Assembly: GCF_035762905.1 (NCBI RefSeq)
Contig: NZ_DASUCC010000139.1
Coordinates: 1 to 55,385, forward strand
Reading direction: 5' to 3'
Length of the DNA: 55,385 nucleotides
Source: DASYTH01 sp035762905
Lineage (GTDB): Bacteria; Actinomycetota; Actinomycetes; Mycobacteriales; Pseudonocardiaceae
The translations under genes were made by a program, and so were the position numbers. This document shows positions 1 through 7,762 of this stretch, piece by piece; the stretch's first letter is position 1; every line of letters starts with the position of its first letter. The notes beneath the pieces were generated by a model, which did not search any database, was not told the DNA's origin, and saw only the letters and a program-made list of their open reading frames with translations.

Positions 1-1204
1 GTCCGGGCTGCTGGTGAAGTCGACCGTGATCATGAAGGAGAACCTCGAGGAGATGAACTCCCGTGGGGTGTCCGGTCGGTGGCCGGTGCTGCTCGGCGGC
101 GCCGCGCTGACCCGCGCCTACGTGGAGAACGACCTGTCCGAGCTGTACCTGGGCGACGTGCGGTACGCCAGGGACGCGTTCGAGGGCCTGCGGCTGATGG
201 ACGGGATCATGGCCACCAAGCGTGGCGAGAGCACGGCCATGGACGCCGACCTGCGGGCCAAGGCCGAGGAGCGGCGGGCCCGGCGGCAGCGCTCGCTGCG
301 CATCGCCGAGGCGCGCCGGGCGGCCGAGTCCGCTGACGCCGCCCCGGTGCCGGCCCGGTCGGACGTGGCCACCGACGTGCCGGTGCCGGCGCCGCCGTTC
401 TGGGGCGACAAGGTGGTCCGGGGTCTGGCCGTCGCCGACTACGCGGCGCTGCTGGACGAGCGGGCCACGTTCATGGGCCAGTGGGGTCTGCGCGGGGCCC
501 GCGGCGGTTCCGGGCCGAGCTACGAGGAGCTGGTGGAGACCGAGGGCCGGCCCCGGCTGCGGGCCTGGCTCGACCGGCTGACCACCGACGGCATCCTGGC
601 CCACACTGGGGTGGTGTACGGCTACTTCCCGTGTGTGGCCGAGGGAGACGACCTGGTGGTGCTGGCCGAACCGTCCGTGGACGCGGCCGAGCGCACCCGG
701 TTCACCTTCCCCCGGCAGCGCCGGGACCGGCGGCTGTGCCTTGCCGACTTCTTCCGGCCGCGGTCCGCGGGCGAGGTGGACGTGGTGGCGTTCACGCTGG
801 TGACCATGGGGCAGCCGATCGCCGAGCTGGCCCAGGAGCTGTTCGAGGCCAACGCCTACCGGGACTACCTGGAGGTGCACGGGCTGGGCGTGCAGCTCAC
901 CGAGGCGCTGGCCGAGTACTGGCACCTGCGGATCCGGGAGGAGCTGCGGTTCGCCGGCGGCGCGTCGGTGGCCGCCGAGGACCCGGCCGACGTCGAGGAG
1001 TTCTTCAAGCTCGGCTACCGGGGTGCCCGGTTCTCGCTCGGCTACGGCGCCTGCCCGAACCTGGCGGATCGCACCAAGATCGTCGACCTGCTGAACCCGG
1101 AGCGGATCGGGGTGAAGCTGTCCGAGGAGTTCCAGCTGCACCCGGAGCAGTCCACCGACGCGATCGTCCTGCATCACCCGGAAGCGAAGTACTTCAACAC
1201 GTGA
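1..1204 (+). CDS. metH: Methionine synthase MetH, C-terminal part (5' truncated by window edge)
   Basis: Cobalamin-dependent methionine synthase transfers a methyl group from methyltetrahydrofolate to homocysteine. The frame is open from base 2, so the gene begins outside the window. The first residues (SGLLVKSTVIMKENLEEMN) are typical of the end of the B12-binding domain. After an Arg/Ala-rich linker comes the C-terminal activation domain, which binds S-adenosylmethionine and AdoMet-dependently reactivates oxidised cobalamin. The segment RFSLGYGACPN is the family's AdoMet-binding region. The protein ends HHPEAKYFNT. The TGA overlaps the GTG of the next gene by four bases, so the HAD gene is probably translationally coupled. 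In M. tuberculosis metH lies in the same neighbourhood as hisE/hisG. Confidence 0.93.
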   Translation, partial: SGLLVKSTVIMKENLEEMNSRGVSGRWPVLLGGAALTRAYVENDLSELYLGDVRYARDAFEGLRLMDGIMATKRGESTAMDADLRAKAEERRARRQRSLRIAEARRAAESADAAPVPARSDVATDVPVPAPPFWGDKVVRGLAVADYAALLDERATFMGQWGLRGARGGSGPSYEELVETEGRPRLRAWLDRLTTDGILAHTGVVYGYFPCVAEGDDLVVLAEPSVDAAERTRFTFPRQRRDRRLCLADFFRPRSAGEVDVVAFTLVTMGQPIAELAQELFEANAYRDYLEVHGLGVQLTEALAEYWHLRIREELRFAGGASVAAEDPADVEEFFKLGYRGARFSLGYGACPNLADRTKIVDLLNPERIGVKLSEEFQLHPEQSTDAIVLHHPEAKYFNT

Positions 1205-1863
1205 GCCGGCCCGACGCCGTCCTGTGGGACATGGACGGAACCCTGCTCGACTCCGAGAAGCTGTGGGACATCCCGCTGTTCGAGCTGGCCGAACGCCTCG
1301 GCGGCCGGTTGTCGGCCGCCGCCCGCGGCGCCATGGTCGGCAGCAACATCCCGACCACCCTGGACATCCTGTTCACCGACATCGGCTTGACCCCGGACCC
1401 GGAGGAACGCTCCGAAGCCGCCGCCTGGATCGACAAACGGATGGCCGAGCTGCTGGCCGCCGACCCACCCTGGCAACCCGGCGCGCTGGAAGCCCTGGCC
1501 ATGGTCCGGGCCACCGGTCTGCCCACCGCCCTGGTCACCTCCACCGAGCGCGCCCTGACCGAGATCGCCCTGGACACCCTCGGCCGGCACCACTTCGACG
1601 TCACCCTCTGCGGCGACGAGGTCGACGGCCGCAACAAACCCGACCCCTACCCCTACCGGCACGCCGCCCAGCTCCTCGGCGCCGACCCCACCCGCTGCCT
1701 CGCCATCGAAGACTCCCCGACCGGCGCCACGTCCGCCACCGCCGCCGGCTGCACCGTGCTCGTGATCCCCAGCGAACTCCCCGTCCCCCCAGCCCCCCGC
1801 CGCCACTTCCGCACCACCCTGCTCGGCCTCACCCCCGCCGACCTCGCCGCCCCGTTCAGCTGA
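1201..1863 (+). CDS. HAD-superfamily phosphatase (beta-phosphoglucomutase-like)
   Basis: 220-residue haloacid dehalogenase-type hydrolase, predicted to remove phosphate from a small phosphometabolite; the substrate cannot be told. Motif I is DMDGTLLDS near the N-terminus (nucleophile Asp and the general acid/base Asp two residues on). Motif II is the Ser/Thr in LVTSTE. Motif III Lys lies in NKPDPYP, and motif IV is IEDSPTGATSA. The helical stretch after motif I fits a C1 cap, as in PGMB-like enzymes. The GTG start is chosen because it overlaps the metH stop (GTGA) and lies 8 codons before motif I. The 3' end overlaps the convergent PIN gene by 8 bases. Confidence 0.88.
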   Translation: MSRPDAVLWDMDGTLLDSEKLWDIPLFELAERLGGRLSAAARGAMVGSNIPTTLDILFTDIGLTPDPEERSEAAAWIDKRMAELLAADPPWQPGALEALAMVRATGLPTALVTSTERALTEIALDTLGRHHFDVTLCGDEVDGRNKPDPYPYRHAAQLLGADPTRCLAIEDSPTGATSATAAGCTVLVIPSELPVPPAPRRHFRTTLLGLTPADLAAPFS

Positions 1864-2170
1864 TCTTCACCACCTCCGCCCGCACCCCAGGCAGGTCAGC
1901 AAAGGCGGCAGAGCCATCGGTGGTGATCAGCGTCCGGCCGGTGGCGCAGGCCGTGGCCGCGATGATCAGGAACTCGATGGGTAGGGCGGCGAATACGCCT
2001 TCGACATGCACAGCCCGTTCGTCCCGGCGTTGTCCGGTCGAGCGTTCGACACCCAGCAGCAACTCCGTGGCGGTGATCGCGGCGACGGCGGGATCGTCGT
2101 GCCCGATGACCGACCGGAGCTCCAACCTGTGTTGCTCCGACGCGACCAGGACGCTGGTATCGAGGATCAC
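1856..2170 (-). CDS. PIN-domain toxin (VapC-like), internally shortened
   Basis: PIN-domain proteins of this kind are Mg-dependent RNases that act as toxins of type II toxin-antitoxin pairs. The product is about 104 residues, against roughly 125-140 usual for VapC. Visible motifs are the first acidic residue in ILDTSVL, the second in TATELLLG and the last in LITTDGSAAF. The third acidic position, normally an Asp three residues before the IAATA motif, is Phe here (EFLIIAATA), and the helical segment that normally precedes it seems to be missing between ALPI and EFLI. The GTG start overlaps the antitoxin stop (GTGA). I infer a probably inactive toxin still coupled to its antitoxin. Confidence 0.75.
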   Translation of the reverse strand: MILDTSVLVASEQHRLELRSVIGHDDPAVAAITATELLLGVERSTGQRRDERAVHVEGVFAALPIEFLIIAATACATGRTLITTDGSAAFADLPGVRAEVVKIS

Positions 2171-2439
2171 TCTTCGTCGGCCCACGGCCACCTCCGCTCC
2201 CGGTCGTCCATCAGGGCCCGGTTCTCCCGCACGATCCGTTCCAGGTCGTCGCCGAACTCCGGGTCGGCCGGGTACTTCTCCATCACCTCGGCCAACCTGT
2301 CGGCCACGCTCACCTGCTCCGGGACGACGCGCGCGACCGGCCGACCGTCCCGGGTGACCAGCACGACCTCGCCGTTCTCGACCTCTTCGAGCAGGGCATC
2401 GAAGTCCTGCGAAGCCTCGGCGGACGTTATTGATCTCAT
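2167..2439 (-). CDS. Phd/YefM-family antitoxin
   Basis: 90-residue antitoxin. The N-terminus (MRSITSAEASQDFDALLEEVENGE) and the following VVLVTRDGRPVARVVP strand match the Phd/YefM DNA-binding fold, which binds its own operator and neutralises a cognate toxin. The acidic, Arg-rich C-terminus would be the toxin-wrapping segment. It lies directly upstream of the PIN gene and overlaps it by four bases, the usual antitoxin-first order. The ATG is preceded at 6 nt by TAACCT, so the transcript may be leaderless, and a short palindrome covers the start codon. Confidence 0.85.
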   Translation of the reverse strand: MRSITSAEASQDFDALLEEVENGEVVLVTRDGRPVARVVPEQVSVADRLAEVMEKYPADPEFGDDLERIVRENRALMDDRERRWPWADEE

Positions 2440-2451
2440 GTGATGAGGTTA
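2435..2451 (-). promoter_or_regulatory. Probable leaderless promoter and autoregulatory palindrome of the toxin-antitoxin pair
   Basis: CTCAT-GTG-ATGAG (2435-2447) is a perfect 5-bp-arm palindrome covering the antitoxin start codon. On the minus strand TAACCT (2446-2451) ends 6 nt before the ATG, a leaderless -10 arrangement. Autoregulation is inferred from Phd/YefM behaviour. Confidence 0.45.
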
Positions 2452-2509
2452 TCGACGGGGTGGCCCCGCGGCCGTCACACGATGGGGTGGGATGGAAGGA
2501 TTCGGGCTC

Positions 2510-2773
2510 GTGAAGACGTTCGACGAGCTGTTCGGGGAGCTGAGTGTGCGGGCCCGGGTGCGGCCGCCGGAGTCGGGGACGGTGGCGGCGCTGGACGCGG
2601 GGGTGCACGCGCAGGGGAAGAAGGTGCTCGAGGAGGCGGGCGAGGTGTGGCTGGCCGCCGAGCACGAGTCGGACGAGCGGCTCGCCGAGGAGATCTCCCA
2701 GCTGCTGTACCGGGTGCAGGTACTGATGCTGGGCCGCGGGCTCACGCTGGACGACGTCTACCGGTACCTCTAG
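2510..2773 (+). CDS. hisE: Phosphoribosyl-ATP pyrophosphatase HisE
   Basis: Second enzyme of histidine biosynthesis; hydrolyses phosphoribosyl-ATP to phosphoribosyl-AMP and pyrophosphate in the cytosol. The 87-residue product has the all-alpha MazG-like fold signature: the EEAGEVWLA helix with metal-binding acidic residues, then ESDERLAEEISQLLYRVQVLML. The GTG at 2510 is preferred over the ATG at 2492 because GGAAGGA sits 9 nt upstream and the family normally begins (M/V)KTFDELF. hisG follows after 17 bases, as in other actinobacteria, so the two are probably one transcript. Confidence 0.93.
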   Translation: MKTFDELFGELSVRARVRPPESGTVAALDAGVHAQGKKVLEEAGEVWLAAEHESDERLAEEISQLLYRVQVLMLGRGLTLDDVYRYL

Positions 2774-2790
2774 ATCAGGAGAGTTCCACG

Positions 2791-3636
2791 ATGCTGCGTG
2801 TCGCCCTGCCCAACAAGGGTGCGCTGGCCGGTCCCGCCTCGGAGATGCTCGCCGAGGCCGGCTACCGGCAGCGGCACGAGGCGCGCGACCTGACCGTGCT
2901 CGACCCGACCAACAACGTCGAGTTCTTCTTCCTGCGCCCCAAGGACATCGCCATCTATGTCGGCTCCGGCGACGTGGACCTGGGGATCACCGGCCGGGAC
3001 CTCGCGCTGGACTCCGGCGCCCCGGTCGACGAACGGCTGGCGCTTGGCTTCGGCTCGTCCACCTTCCGCTACGCCGCGCCCGCCGGTCCGAACTGGACGG
3101 TCGCCGACCTGGACGGGAAACGGCTGGCCACCGCGTATCCCCGGCTGGTGCGCGACGACCTGGCCCGGCACGGCATCACCGCCGAGGTGATCCGGTTGGA
3201 CGGCGCGGTGGAGATCTCGGTGCAGCTCGGGGTGGCCGACGCGATCGCCGACGTGGTCGGCTCCGGCCGCACGCTGCGCCAGCACCAGCTGCTGCCGTTC
3301 GGCGACCCGATCTGCGTCTCCGAGGCGGTTCTGTTGCAGCGCAAGGACTCCCCGGCATCGGCGGCCACGGACCAGTTCGCCGCCCGGCTGCAGGGCGTGG
3401 TGTTCGCGCAGCAGTACATCATGCTCGACTACGACTGCCCGAAGTCGCTGCTGGACCAGGCGATCGCGATCACCCCCGGCCTGGAGTCGCCGACCGTGGC
3501 CCCGCTCGCCGACCCGGAATGGGTCGCGGTGCGGGCCATGGTGCCGCGCAACGAGGCCAACCCGATCATGGACCGGCTCACCGCCATCGGCGCGAAGGCC
3601 GTACTAGCCTTCGACATCCGCTCCTGCCGGCTCTAG
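2791..3636 (+). CDS. hisG: ATP phosphoribosyltransferase HisG (long form)
   Basis: First committed enzyme of histidine biosynthesis; condenses ATP and PRPP to phosphoribosyl-ATP. The 281 residues fit the long form: a two-lobed, periplasmic-binding-protein-like catalytic region (start MLRVALPNKGAL; GSGDVDLGITGRD; VELx-like DAIADVVGSGRTL near the PRPP site) plus a C-terminal ACT-like regulatory domain (VAVRAMVPRNEANPIMDRL onward) that gives histidine feedback inhibition in the family. An AGGAGAG ribosome site lies 7 nt before the ATG. The stop is followed within 8 bases by a repeat element. Confidence 0.96.
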   Translation: MLRVALPNKGALAGPASEMLAEAGYRQRHEARDLTVLDPTNNVEFFFLRPKDIAIYVGSGDVDLGITGRDLALDSGAPVDERLALGFGSSTFRYAAPAGPNWTVADLDGKRLATAYPRLVRDDLARHGITAEVIRLDGAVEISVQLGVADAIADVVGSGRTLRQHQLLPFGDPICVSEAVLLQRKDSPASAATDQFAARLQGVVFAQQYIMLDYDCPKSLLDQAIAITPGLESPTVAPLADPEWVAVRAMVPRNEANPIMDRLTAIGAKAVLAFDIRSCRL

Positions 3637-3643
3637 CCGCCTC

Positions 3644-3790
3644 CTAGTCCGCCTCTCCGGGATTAACTGCTGTTGTTGCGTTCCAGCCGGTGGTGCGATT
3701 CACGGGTTGATGGTGGCTGGGTTGCGTCACGGTCCCCTGAGGTATCTGTTGGTGGGGTCGAGAATTCACATGACGATCCAGGGGACTGGC
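3644..3790 (+). repeat. Convergent-junction repeat, copy A
   Basis: First of four related copies. It begins CTAGTCCGCCTCTCCGGG, continues TTAACTGCTGTTGTTGCG, then TGATGGTGGCTGGGTTGCG and TCACGGTCCCCTGAGGT. It fills nearly all the space between hisG (plus) and the thioesterase gene (minus). CCAGCC (3683-3688) can pair with GGCTGG (3715-3720) to form a hairpin. Similarity to copy B runs on to the right end (CACATGACGATCCAGGGGAC against GACATGGTGATCCACTGGAC). The function is unknown; a transcript-end or collision-buffer role is possible. Confidence 0.85.
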
Positions 3791-3802
3791 CCTGCTCTGA
3801 GG

Positions 3803-4579
3803 CTAGCGCGGGCGCACCATCAGTGATTGGGCGCCGGCGGCTACGGGGCCGGAGCGGTCGTGCAGGGTGGAGAGGGCCGCGCCGACGCCGTCCGGGCCGA
3901 TCACGGTGTTGGCGTCGATGCCGATCCACTCGCCGGCGGGCTCACGGTAGATGTGCACGGTCAGCTCGGTGTTGATGAACCACCAGTGGCGCGGGTCGAG
4001 CCGGTTGGACACACCGTTGCCGGAGTCGGCGACGGTGAGCAGCCGCTGCAGCCCGGTCGGCGTCTCCCCGGCGACCAGGTCGACCTGCTGGCGCGCCCAG
4101 ATGGTTGCCGGCCCCGGCCCGGCGAACGAGCCGCGCAGCGACCGCCACTCCATCGCGTCCAGGTAGCCGGTGCCCCAGCCCTCCGGACGCTGCACCGCGC
4201 CGGCCCGTTCCGGCGGCTCGATCGGCGCGGGCTGCCCGGCCAGCACCGAACTGCTGTCCGACCGCACGATCCGCCAGGCCCGCCCGCGCACCACCGCCCG
4301 GCCGCCGGCCCTGATCTCCCCGGACAGCAGCTCGACCGACCGGCCGGGCCGCTCAACCGCGGCCGACACCGCCAGCTCGGCGACCGGCACCGGACCCAGG
4401 ATCTCCACCGTGATCCGGGTGATCATGGCCGGGACCGCCGCCGGCACCGCCTCGAGCGCGCGGGTCAGCAGTGCGCTCGGCGGCCCGAGATGCTGGCTGC
4501 CCTCGGCCCACGGCCCGTTGGTGTGCTCGGTCGACCGGAACCGGCCCTCGCCGAGGGGTTCGAAGAACGCGCCGCCCAT
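3803..4579 (-). CDS. Acyl-CoA thioesterase family protein (double hotdog)
   Basis: 258-residue protein resembling the TesB-like/thioesterase-superfamily proteins of actinobacteria, which hydrolyse acyl-CoA esters. Two hotdog halves can be seen: residues about 1-120 with the GPWAEGSQHLGPPSALLTRALE helix region and RITVEILGPVPVAELAVSA strand, then a second half with PRHWWFINTELTVHIYREPAGEWIGIDANTVIG. The substrate is unknown. The ATG lies one base inside the stop codon of the upstream RecB-like gene (TGATG), so the two are probably cotranscribed. The ORF extends further upstream in frame, but that part reads as a shadow of the nuclease gene. Confidence 0.82.
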   Translation of the reverse strand: MGGAFFEPLGEGRFRSTEHTNGPWAEGSQHLGPPSALLTRALEAVPAAVPAMITRITVEILGPVPVAELAVSAAVERPGRSVELLSGEIRAGGRAVVRGRAWRIVRSDSSSVLAGQPAPIEPPERAGAVQRPEGWGTGYLDAMEWRSLRGSFAGPGPATIWARQQVDLVAGETPTGLQRLLTVADSGNGVSNRLDPRHWWFINTELTVHIYREPAGEWIGIDANTVIGPDGVGAALSTLHDRSGPVAAGAQSLMVRPR

Positions 4580-5481
4580 CAGTCCGCCCGATCCACGGCC
4601 GACTCCTCGCCGGCGCCCGGCTCCGGCCAGCCCGGATACTCCGGCGGCGTGCCGCCGAAAGCCGGGCAGCGCTCCTTGTGCGAGCACCAGTCGCACAGCC
4701 GGCTCGGGTTCGGCCGGAAGTCGCCGGTGCGGCCGGCCTTCAGGATGGCCTGCCAGATCGCGTCCAGGGTGCGCTCGAACCGGGCCAGCTCGGCCTCGTC
4801 CGGGGTGTAGGTCAGCGACTGGCGGTCGGCCAGGTACATCAGCCGCAACTGACGCGGCACCACGCCGCGCAGCCGCCACAGCGCGACCGCGTAGAACTTC
4901 ATCTGGAACAGCGCCTTGGCCTCGTTGAACTCGCGGGGCGCGGCACCGCTCTTGTAGTCGATCACCCGCAGCTCACCGGTGGGCGCCACGTCCAGCCGGT
5001 CGATGTAGCCGCGTAGCAGCACCCCGGAGCCGAGCTCGGTCTCCACCAGCAGCTCGCGCGCCTCCGGCTGGACCAGCCGCGGATCCTCCAGCCGGTAGTA
5101 CCCGTCGAGCAGCTCGCCCGCCGAGGCCAGCCACTCGGCGAGGGCCGGCCCGTCGGCGTCGTCGAACAGCTCGGCGAGCTCCGGTCGCTCCGCCCGCAGC
5201 CGCTGCCAGGCGGGCACCACCAGCGCCTGGGCGCGCTCGGGCAGCCGCTCGTGCGCGGGCAGGCCGAACAGCTCTTCGAGCACGGCGTGCACCACGATCC
5301 CGCGTACCTGGGCCGGCGACGGCGCCTCGGGTAGCCGGTCGATCGCGCGGAACCGGTAGAGCAGCGGGCAGTGCTTGAAGTCGCTGGCCCGGGACGGGGA
5401 CAGCGCCGGGCGGCGGGGCACGGGCACCGTGCCCGGCCCGGTGGCCTCCGCGGCGACGAGCGGAGCTGCCGTGTCCGTCAT
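4579..5481 (-). CDS. RecB-family exonuclease (PD-(D/E)XK, Fe-S cysteines)
   Basis: 300-residue stand-alone nuclease related to the C-terminal domain of RecB/AddB and Cas4-like proteins. An N-terminal Cys (FKHCPLLYRFR) and a C-terminal CDWCSHKERC cluster give the four cysteines of an iron-sulfur nuclease fold. The catalytic core is GYIDRLDV then VIDYKSG (the D and DxK positions), with an upstream His in GIVVHAVLEELF. M. tuberculosis Rv2119 lies in the same position near trmI and hisG. Its role in DNA repair is inferred from the family. TAGGGT lies 7 nt before the ATG, suggesting a leaderless message. Confidence 0.88.
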   Translation of the reverse strand: MTDTAAPLVAAEATGPGTVPVPRRPALSPSRASDFKHCPLLYRFRAIDRLPEAPSPAQVRGIVVHAVLEELFGLPAHERLPERAQALVVPAWQRLRAERPELAELFDDADGPALAEWLASAGELLDGYYRLEDPRLVQPEARELLVETELGSGVLLRGYIDRLDVAPTGELRVIDYKSGAAPREFNEAKALFQMKFYAVALWRLRGVVPRQLRLMYLADRQSLTYTPDEAELARFERTLDAIWQAILKAGRTGDFRPNPSRLCDWCSHKERCPAFGGTPPEYPGWPEPGAGEESAVDRAD

Positions 5482-5488
5482 GACTGAG

Positions 5489-5494
5489 ACCCTA
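5489..5494 (-). promoter_or_regulatory. -10 box, leaderless start of RecB-like gene
   Basis: TAGGGT on the minus strand ends 7 nt before the ATG at 5481, so transcription should begin at or next to the start codon. It repeats the TANNNT-6/8-start pattern seen at dop, pafA, pafB and other genes here. Confidence 0.5.
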
Positions 5495-5570
5495 GGCCAG
5501 GGGACCGACATTGCCGGCGCCGCGCCCGCGTGTCCCGGCGAACCGCATGCGGGGTTGACAACTCGGCACC

Positions 5571-5576
5571 TACGCT
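5571..5576 (+). promoter_or_regulatory. -10 box, probable leaderless start of M50 protease gene
   Basis: TACGCT lies 6 nt before the GTG at 5583. A TTGACA at 5555-5560 is only 10 nt away from it, too close to be its -35 element. Confidence 0.4.
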
Positions 5577-5582
5577 GCCGGT

Positions 5583-6719
5583 GTGAGCGCACCCGGCTGG
5601 ACCGAATCCGCACGCCAGGACGGCGGCCTGCGGCTGTTCCGGTTCAGCGGGGTGCCGGTGCTGCTCGCACCGTCCTGGTGGCTCGGCTCGGCCGCGGTCG
5701 TCGCGTTCTACACACCACTGGTGTCCCGGTTCCTGCCGGAGATCGACCTGCTCGCCGCGGTCCTGCTGGCCGTGGCGTTCGCCGTGCTGCTCGGCGCCTC
5801 CGTGCTGGCGCACGAGCTGGGCCACTGCGTCGCGGCGTTACGTCTGGGCCTGCCGGTCCGGCGGGTGCGGCTGTTCCTGCTCGGCGGGCTGTCCGAGATC
5901 AGCCGGACCCCGCGCCGCCCGGCGCACGAGGGGCTGGTCGCGGTGGCCGGGCCGGCGGTCTCGGTGCTGCTCGCCGCGCTGTGCGGTCTCGTGCTGCTGG
6001 CGATCCCGTCCGGCGGGCCGCTGTGGCTGCTGGTGGCCGAGTGCGCGTTCGCCAACACCGCCGTCGCGGTGTTCAACCTGCTGCCCGGCCTGCCGCTGGA
6101 CGGCGGGCGGATGCTGCGCGCCGGGGTGTGGGCGGTGTCCGGAAAACGTGGCGTCGGCACCCGGGCGGCCGTGCTCGGCGGCTGGCTGGTGGCCGGCGTA
6201 CTGCTGGTCTGGGCGCTGTGGGGCGTGGCCACCGAGAGCCCGGACCGCTGGCTGCGGCTCGGGGTGTGCGTGCTGACCGCGTGGTTCGTGATCGACGGGG
6301 CGGGCGGGGAGCTGGCCCACGAGCAGCGCCGGAGCTGGCCGCCCGGCCTGCGCCTGATCGACCTGGTCAGTCCGGTTCTGCAACTGCCCGCGGAGAGCCC
6401 CGTGGCCAGCGCGCTGACCGCCGCGGCCGGGCGCGGGGTGGTGCTGGTCCGGGCCGACGGGGTGGCGGCCGGCCTGCTCGACCGGATGGCCGCGGAGCGG
6501 CTGGCCCAGCGCGCGCCGATGGCGCCCGCCGAGTACGCCGCGGAGCCGATCCGGCCGGAGTCGGTGCTGCTGGACTCCGAGCCCGGGGAGGACATCATGG
6601 ACCGGGTCCTGGATACCGCCGCCTGGCAGTTCCTGGTGGTCGACCAGGAGGGCCGCCCGTCCGGGGTGCTGCGCCGCGACGATCTGCGGGCCGCGCTGGA
6701 ATCCCACCCGCGCTCCTGA
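5583..6719 (+). CDS. Site-2 protease family M50 zinc metalloprotease with CBS-like C-terminus
   Basis: 378-residue polytopic membrane protease. HELGH at residues 77-81 is the zinc-binding HExxH inside a membrane helix, and NLLPGLPLDGGRM near residue 160 supplies the third ligand (LDG motif). At least five hydrophobic helices surround these motifs. The C-terminal third, after RSWPPGLRLIDLVSPV, is soluble and ends VVDQEGRPSGVLRRDDLRAAL, typical of a CBS repeat. Family members cut membrane-bound anti-sigma factors or regulators; the substrate here is unknown. The gene is divergent from the RecB-like nuclease and precedes trmI by 29 bases. Confidence 0.9.
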   Translation: MSAPGWTESARQDGGLRLFRFSGVPVLLAPSWWLGSAAVVAFYTPLVSRFLPEIDLLAAVLLAVAFAVLLGASVLAHELGHCVAALRLGLPVRRVRLFLLGGLSEISRTPRRPAHEGLVAVAGPAVSVLLAALCGLVLLAIPSGGPLWLLVAECAFANTAVAVFNLLPGLPLDGGRMLRAGVWAVSGKRGVGTRAAVLGGWLVAGVLLVWALWGVATESPDRWLRLGVCVLTAWFVIDGAGGELAHEQRRSWPPGLRLIDLVSPVLQLPAESPVASALTAAAGRGVVLVRADGVAAGLLDRMAAERLAQRAPMAPAEYAAEPIRPESVLLDSEPGEDIMDRVLDTAAWQFLVVDQEGRPSGVLRRDDLRAALESHPRS

Positions 6720-6748
6720 CCGCCGTCGGCGGACGGAATGATCTGCCG

Positions 6749-7582
6749 GTGACGACACGCAGGGCCAGCGGCCCCTTCCGGGCCGGCGATCGGGTACAGC
6801 TCACGGATCCGAAGGGACGGCGCTACACGCTGGTGCTCAGCACCGGCGGCCAGTACCACACCCACCGCGGCGGGATAGCGCACGACGATGTGATCGGCCG
6901 GGCGGAGGGCTCGGTGATCGTCTCCGCGGGCGGCACCTCGTATCTCGCGCTGCGTCCGCTGCTGGCCGACTACGTGCTGTCCATGCCGCGCGGTGCGCAG
7001 GTGATCTATCCCAAGGATGCCGCGCAGATCGTCATGTGGGGCGACGTCTTTCCGGGTGCCCGGGTGCTCGAGGCCGGTGCCGGATCCGGCGCGCTGACCT
7101 GCTCGCTGCTGCGCGCCGTCGGACCGGCCGGCAGCGTCACCTCCTACGAGGTGCGCGCCGATCACGCCGAGCACGCCGAGCGCAACGTGGTCGAGTTCTT
7201 CGGCGAGCGACCGTCCAACTGGGACCTTCGGCTGGCCGACCTCGCCACGCACACCGGGGAGGTGGACCGGGTGGTGCTGGACATGGTGTCCCCGTGGGAC
7301 GTTCTGCCCACGGTGGCGGCCAACCTGATTCCGGGCGGGGTGCTGGTGTCCTATGTGGCCACCACGACGCAGCTGTCCAAAGTGACCGAGGCGCTGCGCG
7401 AGCAGCAGTGCTGGACCGAGCCGCAGGCGTGGGAGACGCTGGTGCGGCCGTGGCACGTGGTCGGTCTCGCCGTGCGCCCCGAGCACCGGATGATCGCGCA
7501 CACCGCGTTCCTGGTGGCCACCAGGAAGCTCGCCGAGGGCGTGGTTCCGCCCCGGCCGCAGCGCCGCCCCAGCCGCGGCTGA
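6749..7582 (+). CDS. trmI: tRNA (adenine-58-N1)-methyltransferase TrmI
   Basis: 277-residue SAM-dependent enzyme that makes m1A58 in the T-loop of tRNAs. The N-terminal small beta domain (GDRVQLTDPKGRRYTLVLSTG, HTHRGGIAHDDVIG) precedes a Rossmann domain with motif I VLEAGAGSGALT, the RADHAEHAERN segment and VVLDMVSPW. It closely resembles M. tuberculosis Rv2118c as I recall it, including the MPRGAQVIYPKDAAQI block. The GTG start was chosen by this alignment; an upstream ATG at 6739 runs into a stop. The next feature is repeat copy B, starting two bases after the stop. Confidence 0.95.
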   Translation: MTTRRASGPFRAGDRVQLTDPKGRRYTLVLSTGGQYHTHRGGIAHDDVIGRAEGSVIVSAGGTSYLALRPLLADYVLSMPRGAQVIYPKDAAQIVMWGDVFPGARVLEAGAGSGALTCSLLRAVGPAGSVTSYEVRADHAEHAERNVVEFFGERPSNWDLRLADLATHTGEVDRVVLDMVSPWDVLPTVAANLIPGGVLVSYVATTTQLSKVTEALREQQCWTEPQAWETLVRPWHVVGLAVRPEHRMIAHTAFLVATRKLAEGVVPPRPQRRPSRG

Positions 7583-7583
7583 C

Positions 7584-7762
7584 TGGTCCGCCTCTCCGGG
7601 TTTACTGCTGTTGTTGCTGTTCCGCCTCTCCGGGATCTACTGCTGTTGTTGCGTTCCAGCGAAGGTGCGGTTGGCGGGGTGATGGTGGCTGGGTTGCGTC
7701 ACGGTGCCCCTGAGGTTGCGTTGGGTGGGGCGGGACTTGACATGGTGATCCACTGGACAGGG
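7584..7762 (+). repeat. Convergent-junction repeat, copy B (5' module duplicated)
   Basis: Same element as copy A between trmI (plus) and a minus-strand envelope gene. The first ~36 bp module (TCCGCCTCTCCGGG...CTGCTGTTGTTG) occurs twice in tandem (7584-7620 and 7621-7654), followed by the shared body TGATGGTGGCTGGGTTGCG, TCACGGTGCCCCTGAGGTTG. It occupies the whole gap and reaches the stop codon of the minus-strand gene. Confidence 0.87.

Noticed and set aside
5555..5560. TTGACA as -35 box for the M50 protease gene
   Set aside because: It is only 10 nt from TACGCT, and a -10 box at the right 17-nt distance is absent.
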